From Bdellovibrionales bacterium RBG_16_40_8 (GTDB taxonomy: Bacteria; Bdellovibrionota; Bdellovibrionia; Bdellovibrionales; UBA1609): a stretch of DNA of 8,117 nt. The translations under genes and the position numbers were made by a program. The notes under the pieces were generated by a model. That model was given only the letters and a program-made list of their open reading frames with translations. It ran no database searches and was not told the DNA's origin. Shown here piece by piece: positions 1 through 6,476 of the stretch (position 1 is the stretch's first letter; every line of letters begins with the position of its first letter). The stretch is from contig MEPT01000105.1 of the NCBI GenBank assembly GCA_001769925.1, positions 11,193-19,309 of the forward strand. Reading direction: 5' to 3'.

Positions 1-840
1 TTCAGGGCCCAAAGTTTCGTTCACCATGCACATATATTGAATGGCCTGTTTGGCAACGCGAACCCCGCCGGCTGGTTTCATCCCGATTTTTTTGCCAGTT
101 CTTTTATGAAAGTCAGAAATAGCCTGAAGCATTACTAAAGTTACTGGTAAAGTTGCTCCTGGGTTTATTTTGCCAGTTGAAGTTTTGATAAAATCAGCAC
201 CGGCCTCCATGGCGATATCTGAGGCCAAGCGCACGTGGTCATAAGAGCCAAGTTCGCCAGTTTCAAGAATAACTTTTAAGTGAGTATCTTTGCAGACGCG
301 TTTTATCTCGACAATTTCATCAAATACCTGTTGATAGCGTCCTGAAAGAAAGGCACCTCGGTTAATGACCATATCAATTTCAGTAGCGCCTTGTTCGACA
401 GCAAAACGTGTGTCTTCAATTTTAATTTCAAGTGGAGCTTGGCCAGATGGAAAAGCCGTTGCAACAGACGCCACGCCAATATTTGAGCCTTTTAACGCGA
501 TTACGGCCGTGGGCACCATTGATGGATAAACGCAAACTGCTGCTACTGACGGTATTTGCCTTAGTGATTTTTTTTGTAAAAATTCATTAATAAGATCTGG
601 CGGTACAGGGTTAAGTGCTTTAGCGCATATTTGTTTTATGCGTCCTGGGGTGTCGGCGCCCTCGAGTGTGGTTAAATCACACATACTGATGGCTAAATAC
701 AAGGCAGATAGCTTGGAGTCTTTTTTAATGCTTCGTTTAGTAAAAAAATCAGCCCGCTCACACGCTCCAACCTCATCTACGGGTTGTGCTAGTATGGCAA
801 TCGACGCGCCGTTCTCTCTAACTACTGAGACCGTTCGCAT
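1..840 (-). CDS. deoC: Deoxyribose-phosphate aldolase, long (DERA-like) form, 3' end cut by window
   Basis: This is a class I aldolase that interconverts 2-deoxyribose-5-phosphate with glyceraldehyde-3-phosphate and acetaldehyde in cytosolic deoxynucleoside breakdown. The 280 codons visible run open to base 1, so the C-terminus, including the usual phosphate-binding GAS segment, is missing. In the TIM-barrel part I see the DLTTLEGADT block (about 55-64), AAVCVYP (100-106), VASVATAFPSGQ (123-134), EIDMVINR with the catalytic Asp156, ETGELG (193-198), DFIKTSTGK with the Schiff-base Lys219, and GMKPAGGVR with Lys255. The equivalent E. coli residues are Asp102, Lys167 and Lys201. About 50 residues precede the first core block, which E. 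coli DeoC (259 aa) lacks, and wording such as DLTTLEGADT and AAVCVYP is closer to animal DERA. The ATG at 838-840 has a strong Shine-Dalgarno (AGGAGGG on the minus strand) 5 nt upstream. It is transcribed divergently from the Moco operon, with no obvious functional link to it. Confidence 0.95.
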   Translation of the reverse strand, partial: MRTVSVVRENGASIAILAQPVDEVGACERADFFTKRSIKKDSKLSALYLAISMCDLTTLEGADTPGRIKQICAKALNPVPPDLINEFLQKKSLRQIPSVAAVCVYPSMVPTAVIALKGSNIGVASVATAFPSGQAPLEIKIEDTRFAVEQGATEIDMVINRGAFLSGRYQQVFDEIVEIKRVCKDTHLKVILETGELGSYDHVRLASDIAMEAGADFIKTSTGKINPGATLPVTLVMLQAISDFHKRTGKKIGMKPAGGVRVAKQAIQYMCMVNETLGPE

Positions 841-993
841 TTAAACCCTCCTAAATCATGTCTTTTTTATCATTATCTAATAATTTTTAGCAAACGTTAT
901 TGTTCAGCTTTTTTCGTGCCACAAGTGTCGGTTAAGGGTATATCTGGAGAGGATTACTTGCATTTACGCTATTCGTGAAAGGATGGGTTGGTA
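841..993. other. Divergent intergenic region between deoC and moeA
   Basis: This stretch of about 150 bases must hold the promoters for both deoC (minus) and the Moco operon (plus). The deoC-proximal half is very AT-rich. It contains the small inverted repeat ATTAT-CTA-ATAAT at 872-884, which could be part of a promoter or operator but is easily explained by base composition. I could not find a convincing -35/-10 pair for either gene, and I see no structure resembling the conserved Moco riboswitch. AAGGA at 979-983 is the likely ribosome binding site for moeA. Confidence 0.5.
846..852 (-). promoter_or_regulatory. Ribosome binding site of deoC
   Basis: The minus strand reads AGGAGGG here, 5 nt before the ATG at 840. 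It is a near-perfect Shine-Dalgarno sequence and fixes the deoC start. Confidence 0.8.
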
Positions 994-2262
994 GTGTTAC
1001 CTTATGCCGAAGCAACGAATATAATTAAACGTACGACCTGGCGCGATAAGCAAAAAGGTGAGCTGTGTCTATTAGATGAGTCTTGTGGGCGTATTTTGGC
1101 TTCAGAGATACTATGCCCAGAAGATAATCCTGCATTTGATAATTCAGCGATGGATGGTTTTGCGCTGCAATCAGAGCTTACGACAGCGGCCTCTGCGAAA
1201 AATCCAGTAGAAGTACCAATTTTTCAAACATTAGGAGCCGGCGAGACTTCGTCTACAAAACTTCCACATCAAGTAGCTCTTGAGATCATGACTGGGGCTG
1301 AAATTCCAGCAAATTATTTTAACACAGTGGTTAGACTTGAAGATGTAAGAGTTACTGAAATAAAATCAGAGCGAAAACTTATTATTACTGAGCCGATATT
1401 GCCAAATAAAAATATTCGCACTCGCGGTTCAGATTTGAAATCAGGCGAAGTTTTATTGTCATCTGGTACACTAATACAGCCATTTCAGATGATGGCGCTT
1501 GCGACGTTTGGTATTTCTTCAGTGCCTGTTCTTCGTCAACCATCTGTCGTTCTAATATCAACCGGTAAAGAGCTAGTTGATTATCGAAGTAGCCCGCCTT
1601 CTCAGGGGCATATTCGTAACTCTTCAGCGCCTTTTTTAGAGCGCTATCTTAAAGAGCTTGGTTGTCGCGTAAATTATTTGGGTATCGTAGATGACGATGT
1701 GCAATCAATTAAAAAAGTATTTCAAAAAGCACTTTCAATGGCGCCTGATTTAATTATTAGCACTGGTGGCGTTTCAGTAGGGTGCTATGATTGGGTAGAG
1801 CCTGTACTTAGAGAGCTTGATGCAAAAATTCATTTTCATAAATGTGCTATCAGACCAGGCAAGCCCATTCTTTTTGCAAGCTTAGGGCCAACTAATATAT
1901 TTGGTGTTCCAGGTAACCCTATTTCTTCGGCAGTAGCTGCGAGGTTTTTTATAAATCCATATTTGCGAAGTTTTTTTGGGTTACCTGAAGAAAAATATCA
2001 ACAAGCAGTTCTTACTAATGATGTAAAAAAACCAGAGGGGCTTAGAACTTTTTTACGCGCTAAAAGTTTTTATGATAAAAATTGTCTACACGTTGAAGTG
2101 CTGCCTGGCCAAGAGTCTTATCGTTTGCGTTCGTCATTGGTTGCAAACTCATGGGTCGTTATTTATGAGCCAGAAGAATTCGTTAAAAAAGGGACGTGCG
2201 TTGACGTATGTTCTCTCTACGGACATATGTTAGAAGTAAATAATGAGGAGATATATGGGTAA
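994..2262 (+). CDS. moeA: Molybdopterin molybdotransferase MoeA
   Basis: MoeA inserts molybdate into adenylylated molybdopterin, releasing AMP and forming Moco. From GTG 994 the protein is 422 aa, close to E. coli MoeA (411 aa). Visible blocks (numbered from this start) are PAFDNSAMDGFA (about 46-57), EIMTGAEIP (97-105), RTRGSDLKSGE (142-152), VLISTGKEL with Glu193 (186-194), LGIVDDD (229-235), IISTGGVSVG (254-263) followed by Asp266, RPGKPILF (287-294) and the active-site GVPGNPIS loop (304-311). The last roughly 85 residues match the C-terminal domain IV. An in-frame TTG at 988 would add two residues, but AAGGA at 979-983 sits only 4 nt from it and 10 nt from GTG 994. GTG also gives the family-like start MLPYAEA, so I prefer 994. 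It is the first gene of the operon, and its 3' end overlaps moaD. No MogA/MoaB partner is encoded in the window. Confidence 0.95.
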   Translation: MLPYAEATNIIKRTTWRDKQKGELCLLDESCGRILASEILCPEDNPAFDNSAMDGFALQSELTTAASAKNPVEVPIFQTLGAGETSSTKLPHQVALEIMTGAEIPANYFNTVVRLEDVRVTEIKSERKLIITEPILPNKNIRTRGSDLKSGEVLLSSGTLIQPFQMMALATFGISSVPVLRQPSVVLISTGKELVDYRSSPPSQGHIRNSSAPFLERYLKELGCRVNYLGIVDDDVQSIKKVFQKALSMAPDLIISTGGVSVGCYDWVEPVLRELDAKIHFHKCAIRPGKPILFASLGPTNIFGVPGNPISSAVAARFFINPYLRSFFGLPEEKYQQAVLTNDVKKPEGLRTFLRAKSFYDKNCLHVEVLPGQESYRLRSSLVANSWVVIYEPEEFVKKGTCVDVCSLYGHMLEVNNEEIYG

Positions 2263-2521
2263 GGTAGTGGTTAATTTGTATGGTGCTTTTAGAAGATACG
2301 GAAACGGGCAGAATATTGAAGTACCGATTGAAAAATCGTTATCGATAGATGAGCTTCGTCAAGCGCTTCTAATTAAGCTTCGTGAAATTTGCCCAAATTT
2401 TAGAGATGATGGACTACTTTTTGATTCTGCATTTGCTGATAAAAAATCAGTTTTAAAAAGTGAATCTGTAGTAAGTGATGGCGATGTTTTAGCTATCTTG
2501 CCACCAGTGTGTGGAGGTTAA
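2255..2521 (+). CDS. moaD: Molybdopterin synthase small subunit MoaD (sulfur carrier)
   Basis: MoaD is a ubiquitin-fold sulfur carrier whose C-terminal Gly-Gly is adenylated by MoeB, converted to a thiocarboxylate, and used by MoaE to put the dithiolene sulfurs into cyclic pyranopterin monophosphate. The product is 88 aa (E. coli MoaD is 81). It begins with a beta strand (VVVNLYGAFRRY, about 4-15), has the helix SIDELRQALLIKL (30-42), the SDGDVLAILPPV strand (74-85), and ends in Gly87-Gly88. The residue before the Gly pair is Cys86, where Ala or Ser is more usual. I chose ATG 2255 because GAGGAG (2245-2250) lies just upstream; an ATG at 2243 would add MRRY and lacks a ribosome site. The start overlaps the moeA stop by 8 nt, so translation is probably coupled. 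Confidence 0.93.
   Translation: MGKVVVNLYGAFRRYGNGQNIEVPIEKSLSIDELRQALLIKLREICPNFRDDGLLFDSAFADKKSVLKSESVVSDGDVLAILPPVCGG
2513..2517 (+). promoter_or_regulatory. Ribosome binding site of moaE-mobA inside the moaD Gly-Gly codons
   Basis: GGAGG lies 6 nt before the TTG at 2524. The same bases are part of the GGA GGT codons for the essential MoaD Gly-Gly tail. It decides the start: the in-frame GTG at 2509 lies upstream of this site and cannot use it. Confidence 0.7.
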
Positions 2522-2523
2522 GA

Positions 2524-3567
2524 TTGCAACCAATATGTAAAATTGTCCAAAACCCCATTGGTCTAGAAGAGATTATATCGCAGCTTGCTGATGGTCGGCA
2601 TGGGGCTCAAAATATTTTTATCGGTAATGTTCGTAATCATAACTTTGGCAAAGAAGTAATTTCGGTAAGCTATGATGCCTTTCAAGAGTTAGCAGAGAAC
2701 ATATTTTTAGAGATTTGCGTTGAAGCCGAAAAACAATGGGGTAGTGATTTAAGATTTGTTGTTGTTCACAGAGTGGGGTCACTTAAAGTCGGCGAGTCAA
2801 GCATTGTTGTTGCTGTGGGTAGCCCGCATCGTGATGAGTCTTATCAGGCTTCTCGTTACATAATTGAACAAATTAAAGTACGTGCTCCTATCTGGAAGAA
2901 AGAATTCTATACTGACGGTGAGACTGAATGGGTCAGAGGGCACACGTTGTGTTGTCATGCAAAAACAGCTGCTAAAAAAACTCATATTATTTTATTAGCA
3001 GGGGGCCAGTCTCTGCGTATGGGTGAAGATAAAGCGCTTTTGCATATTGGTGGCACTACTCTTCTTGAAAATAGATTTGAACTTTTTAAAACTGATTTAT
3101 TAGTGCCTGAGTCTAATGTTTGGATTAGTGGTAAGTATGATCATGCTGCTGCAATTCATGATAAAGTCGACAAGCGCGGCCCTATTGGTGGTATTTATTC
3201 TGTTACGACTGAGCTACAATCACGAGGGGTACTTAATTTTGGCGACAATGTTATTGTTGTGCCTGTAGATATGCCTTTACTTGAAATTTCACTTATGAAG
3301 CAAATTTTGCAAGCTCTCGAGCAAAATACCGCCGCACATTTTTTGCCATCTGAGCTGCCATGCGGATTTATATACTCGCATAAAGCAGAAAAAGTTCTTG
3401 CAGAGATGGTAAAAGAAACTAAATCTCTTGCTAAGTGTTCAGTGCAAAGTTTTTTAAAGCAAGTCGGGGCATCTGCTCTTACTTGCTATGAAGAAAACAA
3501 GCTGGCTAATGTCAATACCCCAATTGAGTGGCAGAGGTTTAATGATGAACATTCGACTTTCTCGTGA
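2524..3567 (+). CDS. moaE-mobA: MoaE-MobA fusion: molybdopterin synthase large subunit joined to Moco guanylyltransferase
   Basis: Two Moco enzymes are encoded in one 347-residue frame. Residues 1 to about 148 are MoaE, the catalytic subunit of molybdopterin synthase. They carry VRNHNFG with Arg37, SPHRDES with His102-Arg103, and KVRAPIWK with Lys118 and Lys125, the two lysines equivalent to E. coli MoaE Lys119 and Lys126. Residues from about 152 are MobA, which uses Mg-GTP to turn Mo-MPT into MGD: LAGGQSLRMGEDKALL (158-173), RGPIGGIYS (218-226), the metal-binding Asp249 in VPVDMPLL, and LANVNTP with Asn329 and Asn331. Both domains look complete and catalytically intact. They are joined almost without a linker, next to a run of seven A's at 2974-2980. 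TTG 2524 is chosen because of the GGAGG 6 nt upstream. The gene starts 2 nt after moaD and overlaps the next gene by 23 nt. Confidence 0.93.
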   Translation: MQPICKIVQNPIGLEEIISQLADGRHGAQNIFIGNVRNHNFGKEVISVSYDAFQELAENIFLEICVEAEKQWGSDLRFVVVHRVGSLKVGESSIVVAVGSPHRDESYQASRYIIEQIKVRAPIWKKEFYTDGETEWVRGHTLCCHAKTAAKKTHIILLAGGQSLRMGEDKALLHIGGTTLLENRFELFKTDLLVPESNVWISGKYDHAAAIHDKVDKRGPIGGIYSVTTELQSRGVLNFGDNVIVVPVDMPLLEISLMKQILQALEQNTAAHFLPSELPCGFIYSHKAEKVLAEMVKETKSLAKCSVQSFLKQVGASALTCYEENKLANVNTPIEWQRFNDEHSTFS

Positions 3568-3874
3568 CGAAATTAGGCTTCGCATAACTAAAGACGAGGC
3601 TTCGAAACTTCTTGTCAGCTCACGAATAGATGATGAAATTTTTTATAACCCATCACAAAGATTCTCGTTTGGGGTATTTTTATCTGATAATTTTACGTTA
3701 ACAAGTTCCGAGTATGACATTTACCTAGGCATACCAAGAACTAATCTTGAATTAATGATTAATGGCAAAACCAAAGATGAGCTTGAGTGCCGCCGAAAAC
3801 TTACTATTGGTAAAAACGAAATGTTAGTAGTGTTTGAAATCGATGCATTTACTAAAAAAAGGAATAAGTTGTAA
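3545..3874 (+). CDS. Small protein of unknown function within the Moco operon
   Basis: This encodes 109 aa, with no signal peptide, membrane segment, Cys pair or catalytic motif. The N-terminus alternates short beta-like strands (MNIRLSRDEIRLRITKDE) with a helix-forming stretch. An aromatic strand (RFSFGVFLSD, about 39-48) and a C-terminal strand (MLVVFEIDAF, 93-102) follow, and the end is basic (TKKRNKL). The opening resembles a family of small uncharacterised proteins that start MKIRI...LRLRLT..E, which I recall, without certainty, as DUF7009. The start is one of two adjacent ATGs (3542, 3545); AGAGG at 3533-3537 is 7 nt from the second. It overlaps the end of moaE-mobA by 23 nt and its TAA overlaps the moeB ATG by 1 nt, so it is co-translated with Moco genes. 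A Moco-related role is inferred from position only. The single Cys (Cys82) is not in a recognisable motif. Confidence 0.8.
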   Translation: MNIRLSRDEIRLRITKDEASKLLVSSRIDDEIFYNPSQRFSFGVFLSDNFTLTSSEYDIYLGIPRTNLELMINGKTKDELECRRKLTIGKNEMLVVFEIDAFTKKRNKL

Positions 3875-4959
3875 TGGATCAAAAAAGATATGCCCGACAG
3901 ATTATTTTGCCAGAAATTGGTGTTGAGGGGCAGGGTAAGATATCATCCGGCAAAGTTTTGTGTATTGGGGTGGGCGGCCTTGGGGCGGCAAGTACTCAAT
4001 ATTTAGCAGCTGCAGGAGTTGGCCGAATAACCTTGGTAGATGGAGACTTTGTTCAACTTTCAAATCTGCAAAGACAAATATTATTTTCTAATGCAGACGT
4101 CGAAAGAAGAAAAGTTGAAGTCGCCGCTCAACGTCTAAAAGCACTTAATCCTGATATAGAGATCGTTACTCATGATAAGTTTCTTGATCTTAGTCTTGCT
4201 GAAGAATTAATTTGTCAGCATGATATTGTTGTTGATGGCACTGATAATTTCACAACCAAGTTTTTAATTAATGATATTTGTGTGAAGTATGAAATCCCTT
4301 TTGTGTATGGAGCGATTTCTGGGTTTGATGGCGAAGTAGCGACTTTTTGGTCAAAACAAGGTCCTTGCTATCGATGTTTTCGCCCGTCACCGCCTAAGTA
4401 CTTTGTGGCAAATTGCGCCCAAGCTGGTGTTATAGGTGCGATTGCAGGTCTTGTTGGCTCGGCACAAGCACTAGAGGTAATTCGTTATCTTGTTGCCGGT
4501 AAAATATCTCAGCACCCACTTGCGCCAGAATACGGAAGGCTTCGCATGTTTGGCCTGTCTAACTCTGGTGAATGGCAGATCAAAAAAAATGTCGATTGTA
4601 CTTCATGCTCGAAAAACGCTGATCTTAGCGCAATTGCTATGGATAAGTATGACAGGTGTGTATCTTATGAGGTTTCGGTTGAAGAAATCTCTGATATTAA
4701 GCCAGATGATTTTTTGGTAGATGTACGAGAGGTTAAAGAGTGGCAGGAAAGCCATATTCCTGGAGCGATAAACTGGCCCCTTTCAAAATTTATTGAAAAC
4801 GAACTTCCAGATCTTTCTAAGGTTTCGTCGCGAATTGTTTTTTATTGTAAGTCAGGCGCGCGCTCAGTGCAGGCTGCAAAAATTATGAATAAAAATAATA
4901 AAAATAGTGCCGTGAGCCTGTGCGGCGGAATAATGGAGCATTATAAGCCTCAGCTATAA
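3874..4959 (+). CDS. moeB: MoeB/MOCS3-like MoaD-adenylating enzyme with C-terminal rhodanese domain
   Basis: This is an E1-like enzyme that adenylates the C-terminal glycine of MoaD using ATP. Here it is fused to a sulfurtransferase domain that could deliver persulfide sulfur to make the thiocarboxylate. The protein is 361 aa. The N-terminal ThiF/MoeB domain (1 to about 248) has RYARQIILPEIG (5-16), the nucleotide loop GVGGLG (32-37), LSNLQRQ with Arg67 (62-68), DGTDN with Asp124 (121-125), and two zinc pairs, C165-YR-C168 and C242-TS-C245. Cys181 in ANCAQAGVIG matches the conserved E1-type cysteine region. The rhodanese domain (about 267-361) has LVDVRE (281-286), HIPGAINWP (294-302) and the active loop CKSGAR with Cys325. 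MoeB-plus-rhodanese is the layout of eukaryotic MOCS3/Uba4 and of a number of bacterial proteins. A ThiF role in thiamine synthesis is possible, but moaD and the other Moco genes beside it favour MoeB. The ATG overlaps the previous stop by 1 nt; AAGGA lies 10 nt upstream. Confidence 0.93.
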   Translation: MDQKRYARQIILPEIGVEGQGKISSGKVLCIGVGGLGAASTQYLAAAGVGRITLVDGDFVQLSNLQRQILFSNADVERRKVEVAAQRLKALNPDIEIVTHDKFLDLSLAEELICQHDIVVDGTDNFTTKFLINDICVKYEIPFVYGAISGFDGEVATFWSKQGPCYRCFRPSPPKYFVANCAQAGVIGAIAGLVGSAQALEVIRYLVAGKISQHPLAPEYGRLRMFGLSNSGEWQIKKNVDCTSCSKNADLSAIAMDKYDRCVSYEVSVEEISDIKPDDFLVDVREVKEWQESHIPGAINWPLSKFIENELPDLSKVSSRIVFYCKSGARSVQAAKIMNKNNKNSAVSLCGGIMEHYKPQL

Positions 4960-4986
4960 AAAAGTTTGAGGTTGGTAGAGTTTAAG

Positions 4987-6456
4987 TTATTTCGAGCTTT
5001 TTTTACTCGGATTTATATAAATCAAAGTCAGGTATTCGCCGCGTAATATTCTTAGCGAATTTATTTGGTTATTTTTTAATTGTTTTAAAACATCAGTATC
5101 TTTTGTAACTTCTTTTCTATTAACATCGATGATTATATCGCCTACGCCGAGTCCAGCTTTGGCTGCAGGGCCATCATAGTCAACGTCAATAACCACAGGG
5201 TAGGCCTTGCGTGGTCTGGATAGGCCAAACTCTTTTTCAAGTTCTTGAGAGAAATTAGTTACTGTAAAGCCAAGATCAAACGGTGCGCGCTGCCCGCGAT
5301 AGGTTTTCTTTTTTGCGCTAGATTGTTTTTTATCATCAGGCGATTCTTCAAGTATTACGTTTGTGGTGCGAGTTTTGCCATCACGGATATATTCAATTTT
5401 ATATGTTTTACCAACGTCGGCATCGGCAATCATGTTACTGAAATCTTTGGCAGAGTCGACATCTTGCCCATTAAATTTAATGATAAAGTCATACTCTTTG
5501 AACCCAGCCTTTTCAGCGGGACTGCCTTCAATTACTCCAACAATAAGCATGCCGTTTGTTCTTGGTAGCCCCATTTCTTGAGCCGCCTGCGGATTTATAG
5601 GATAAGGATACATGTTAACACCGATAAATCCGTGTTTAACAACACCTTCTTTTTCTAAGGAGGCGATTACAGTTTTAGCTTCATCAATTGGAATGGCAAA
5701 ACCGATGCCTTGACTGTTGGCCGCTATAGCAGTGTTAACGCCTACAACTTCGCCTTTTAAGTTTACCAAAGGGCCGCCTGAGTTGCCTGGGTTAATACTG
5801 GCGTCAGTTTGTATAAATGGAAAGCGATTGAGTTCGCCAATTTCGCGACCAATTGCAGAAATAATACCCTTACTTGTAGTATGCCCTAGTCCAAGGGGAT
5901 TTCCGAACGCAGCAACCCACTCGCCAACTTGTAAACTTTTGCTGCTGCCAAATTTTGCTGCTGGCAGTGGCTTTTTTGCATCTATTTTAATTAGTGCTAG
6001 ATCAGAGCGTTTATCGCGACCGATAAGTTCAGCGGTGTATAAGGCACGATCATTTTCTGAAAGCTGTATTTTAATTATATCAGCATTTTCAACGACATGA
6101 TTGTTTGTCAGAATTAGCCCGTCTGAACGAATTATAAAACCCGTGCCAAGACCTTGTTGTGGGCGAAGTGGTGCTTGCATTTGCGGGCCCATAAACTGCT
6201 CAAACATGTCAAAGAACGGATCTTGCGGATATCCCCTGCGCATTTGTCTTTGCTGCGGCAGTATTGAGGTCGAAATATTAACAACCGTTGGGTTAATAAT
6301 TTTAGCTAACTCAATAAACATATTTGCCGGTAGAGGTTCTCCCAAATTCATTTTCTGAGAATTGTCTGATGCCGCAGAGGCCTCATCTATTTTAAAATTT
6401 GAGATTGATGTAGTTAATACCAGCGCTAAAACTATGCTCTTAAATAATTGGCTCAT
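4987..6456 (-). CDS. htrA: Periplasmic Do/HtrA-type serine protease (DegP/DegQ family)
   Basis: This is an exported protease-chaperone that degrades or refolds damaged envelope proteins. The 489-aa product starts with a signal-like segment: Lys6, hydrophobic IVLALVLTT, and a likely cut after ASA at about 28. The stretch between the hydrophobic core and the cut site is unusually polar (NFKIDE). The trypsin-like domain carries the full triad: His120 in TNNHVV, Asp152 in RSDLALIKI and Ser226 in NPGNSGGPL. A glutamine-, arginine- and proline-rich LA-like loop (about 67-101, with FFDMFEQFMG) precedes it. PDZ1 spans about 276-371, then a lysine-rich linker (375-390), then PDZ2 at about 395-480. Length and order match DegP/DegQ. 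The ATG has AGGAGG (plus-strand 6461-6466) 4 nt upstream. It is the last gene of a minus-strand cluster after the HtpX-like and DUF1844 genes, 20 nt from the latter, and converges on moeB with only 27 nt between. Confidence 0.95.
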   Translation of the reverse strand: MSQLFKSIVLALVLTTSISNFKIDEASAASDNSQKMNLGEPLPANMFIELAKIINPTVVNISTSILPQQRQMRRGYPQDPFFDMFEQFMGPQMQAPLRPQQGLGTGFIIRSDGLILTNNHVVENADIIKIQLSENDRALYTAELIGRDKRSDLALIKIDAKKPLPAAKFGSSKSLQVGEWVAAFGNPLGLGHTTSKGIISAIGREIGELNRFPFIQTDASINPGNSGGPLVNLKGEVVGVNTAIAANSQGIGFAIPIDEAKTVIASLEKEGVVKHGFIGVNMYPYPINPQAAQEMGLPRTNGMLIVGVIEGSPAEKAGFKEYDFIIKFNGQDVDSAKDFSNMIADADVGKTYKIEYIRDGKTRTTNVILEESPDDKKQSSAKKKTYRGQRAPFDLGFTVTNFSQELEKEFGLSRPRKAYPVVIDVDYDGPAAKAGLGVGDIIIDVNRKEVTKDTDVLKQLKNNQINSLRILRGEYLTLIYINPSKKSSK

Positions 6457-6476
6457 AAGGCCTCCTGAATTAAAGA

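Noticed and set aside
638..844. Short plus-strand open frame opposite deoC
   Set aside because: It lies wholly antisense to a well-conserved aldolase and has no ribosome site or recognisable sequence.
872..884. ATTAT-CTA-ATAAT inverted repeat as an operator
   Set aside because: It is short and made almost entirely of A and T in an AT-rich spacer, so chance is a sufficient explanation.
841..993. Moco riboswitch upstream of moeA
   Set aside because: The leader is short and lacks the GC-rich paired helices and conserved loops of that RNA.
2974..2981. A AAA AAC-type programmed -1 frameshift site at the MoaE-MobA junction
   Set aside because: The heptamer is out of phase: the zero-frame codons are AAA AAA ACT, so the X XXY YYZ arrangement is not met. 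Only general homopolymer slippage remains possible.
2797..2985. Minus-strand open frame inside moaE-mobA
   Set aside because: It is a shadow of a strongly conserved coding region and shows no family resemblance.
4490..4720. Plus-strand open frame in another phase within moeB
   Set aside because: It overlaps the conserved MoeB domain and reads as non-protein-like sequence.
4941..4986. Intrinsic terminator between moeB and htrA
   Set aside because: CCTCA and TGAGG could form a 5-bp stem, but the loop is about 14 nt and no T-run follows. It is not convincing in either direction.
5245..6358. Several plus-strand open frames opposite htrA
   Set aside because: They are the complement of the HtrA protease coding sequence. 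The sense frame carries the full catalytic triad, and the antisense frames match nothing.
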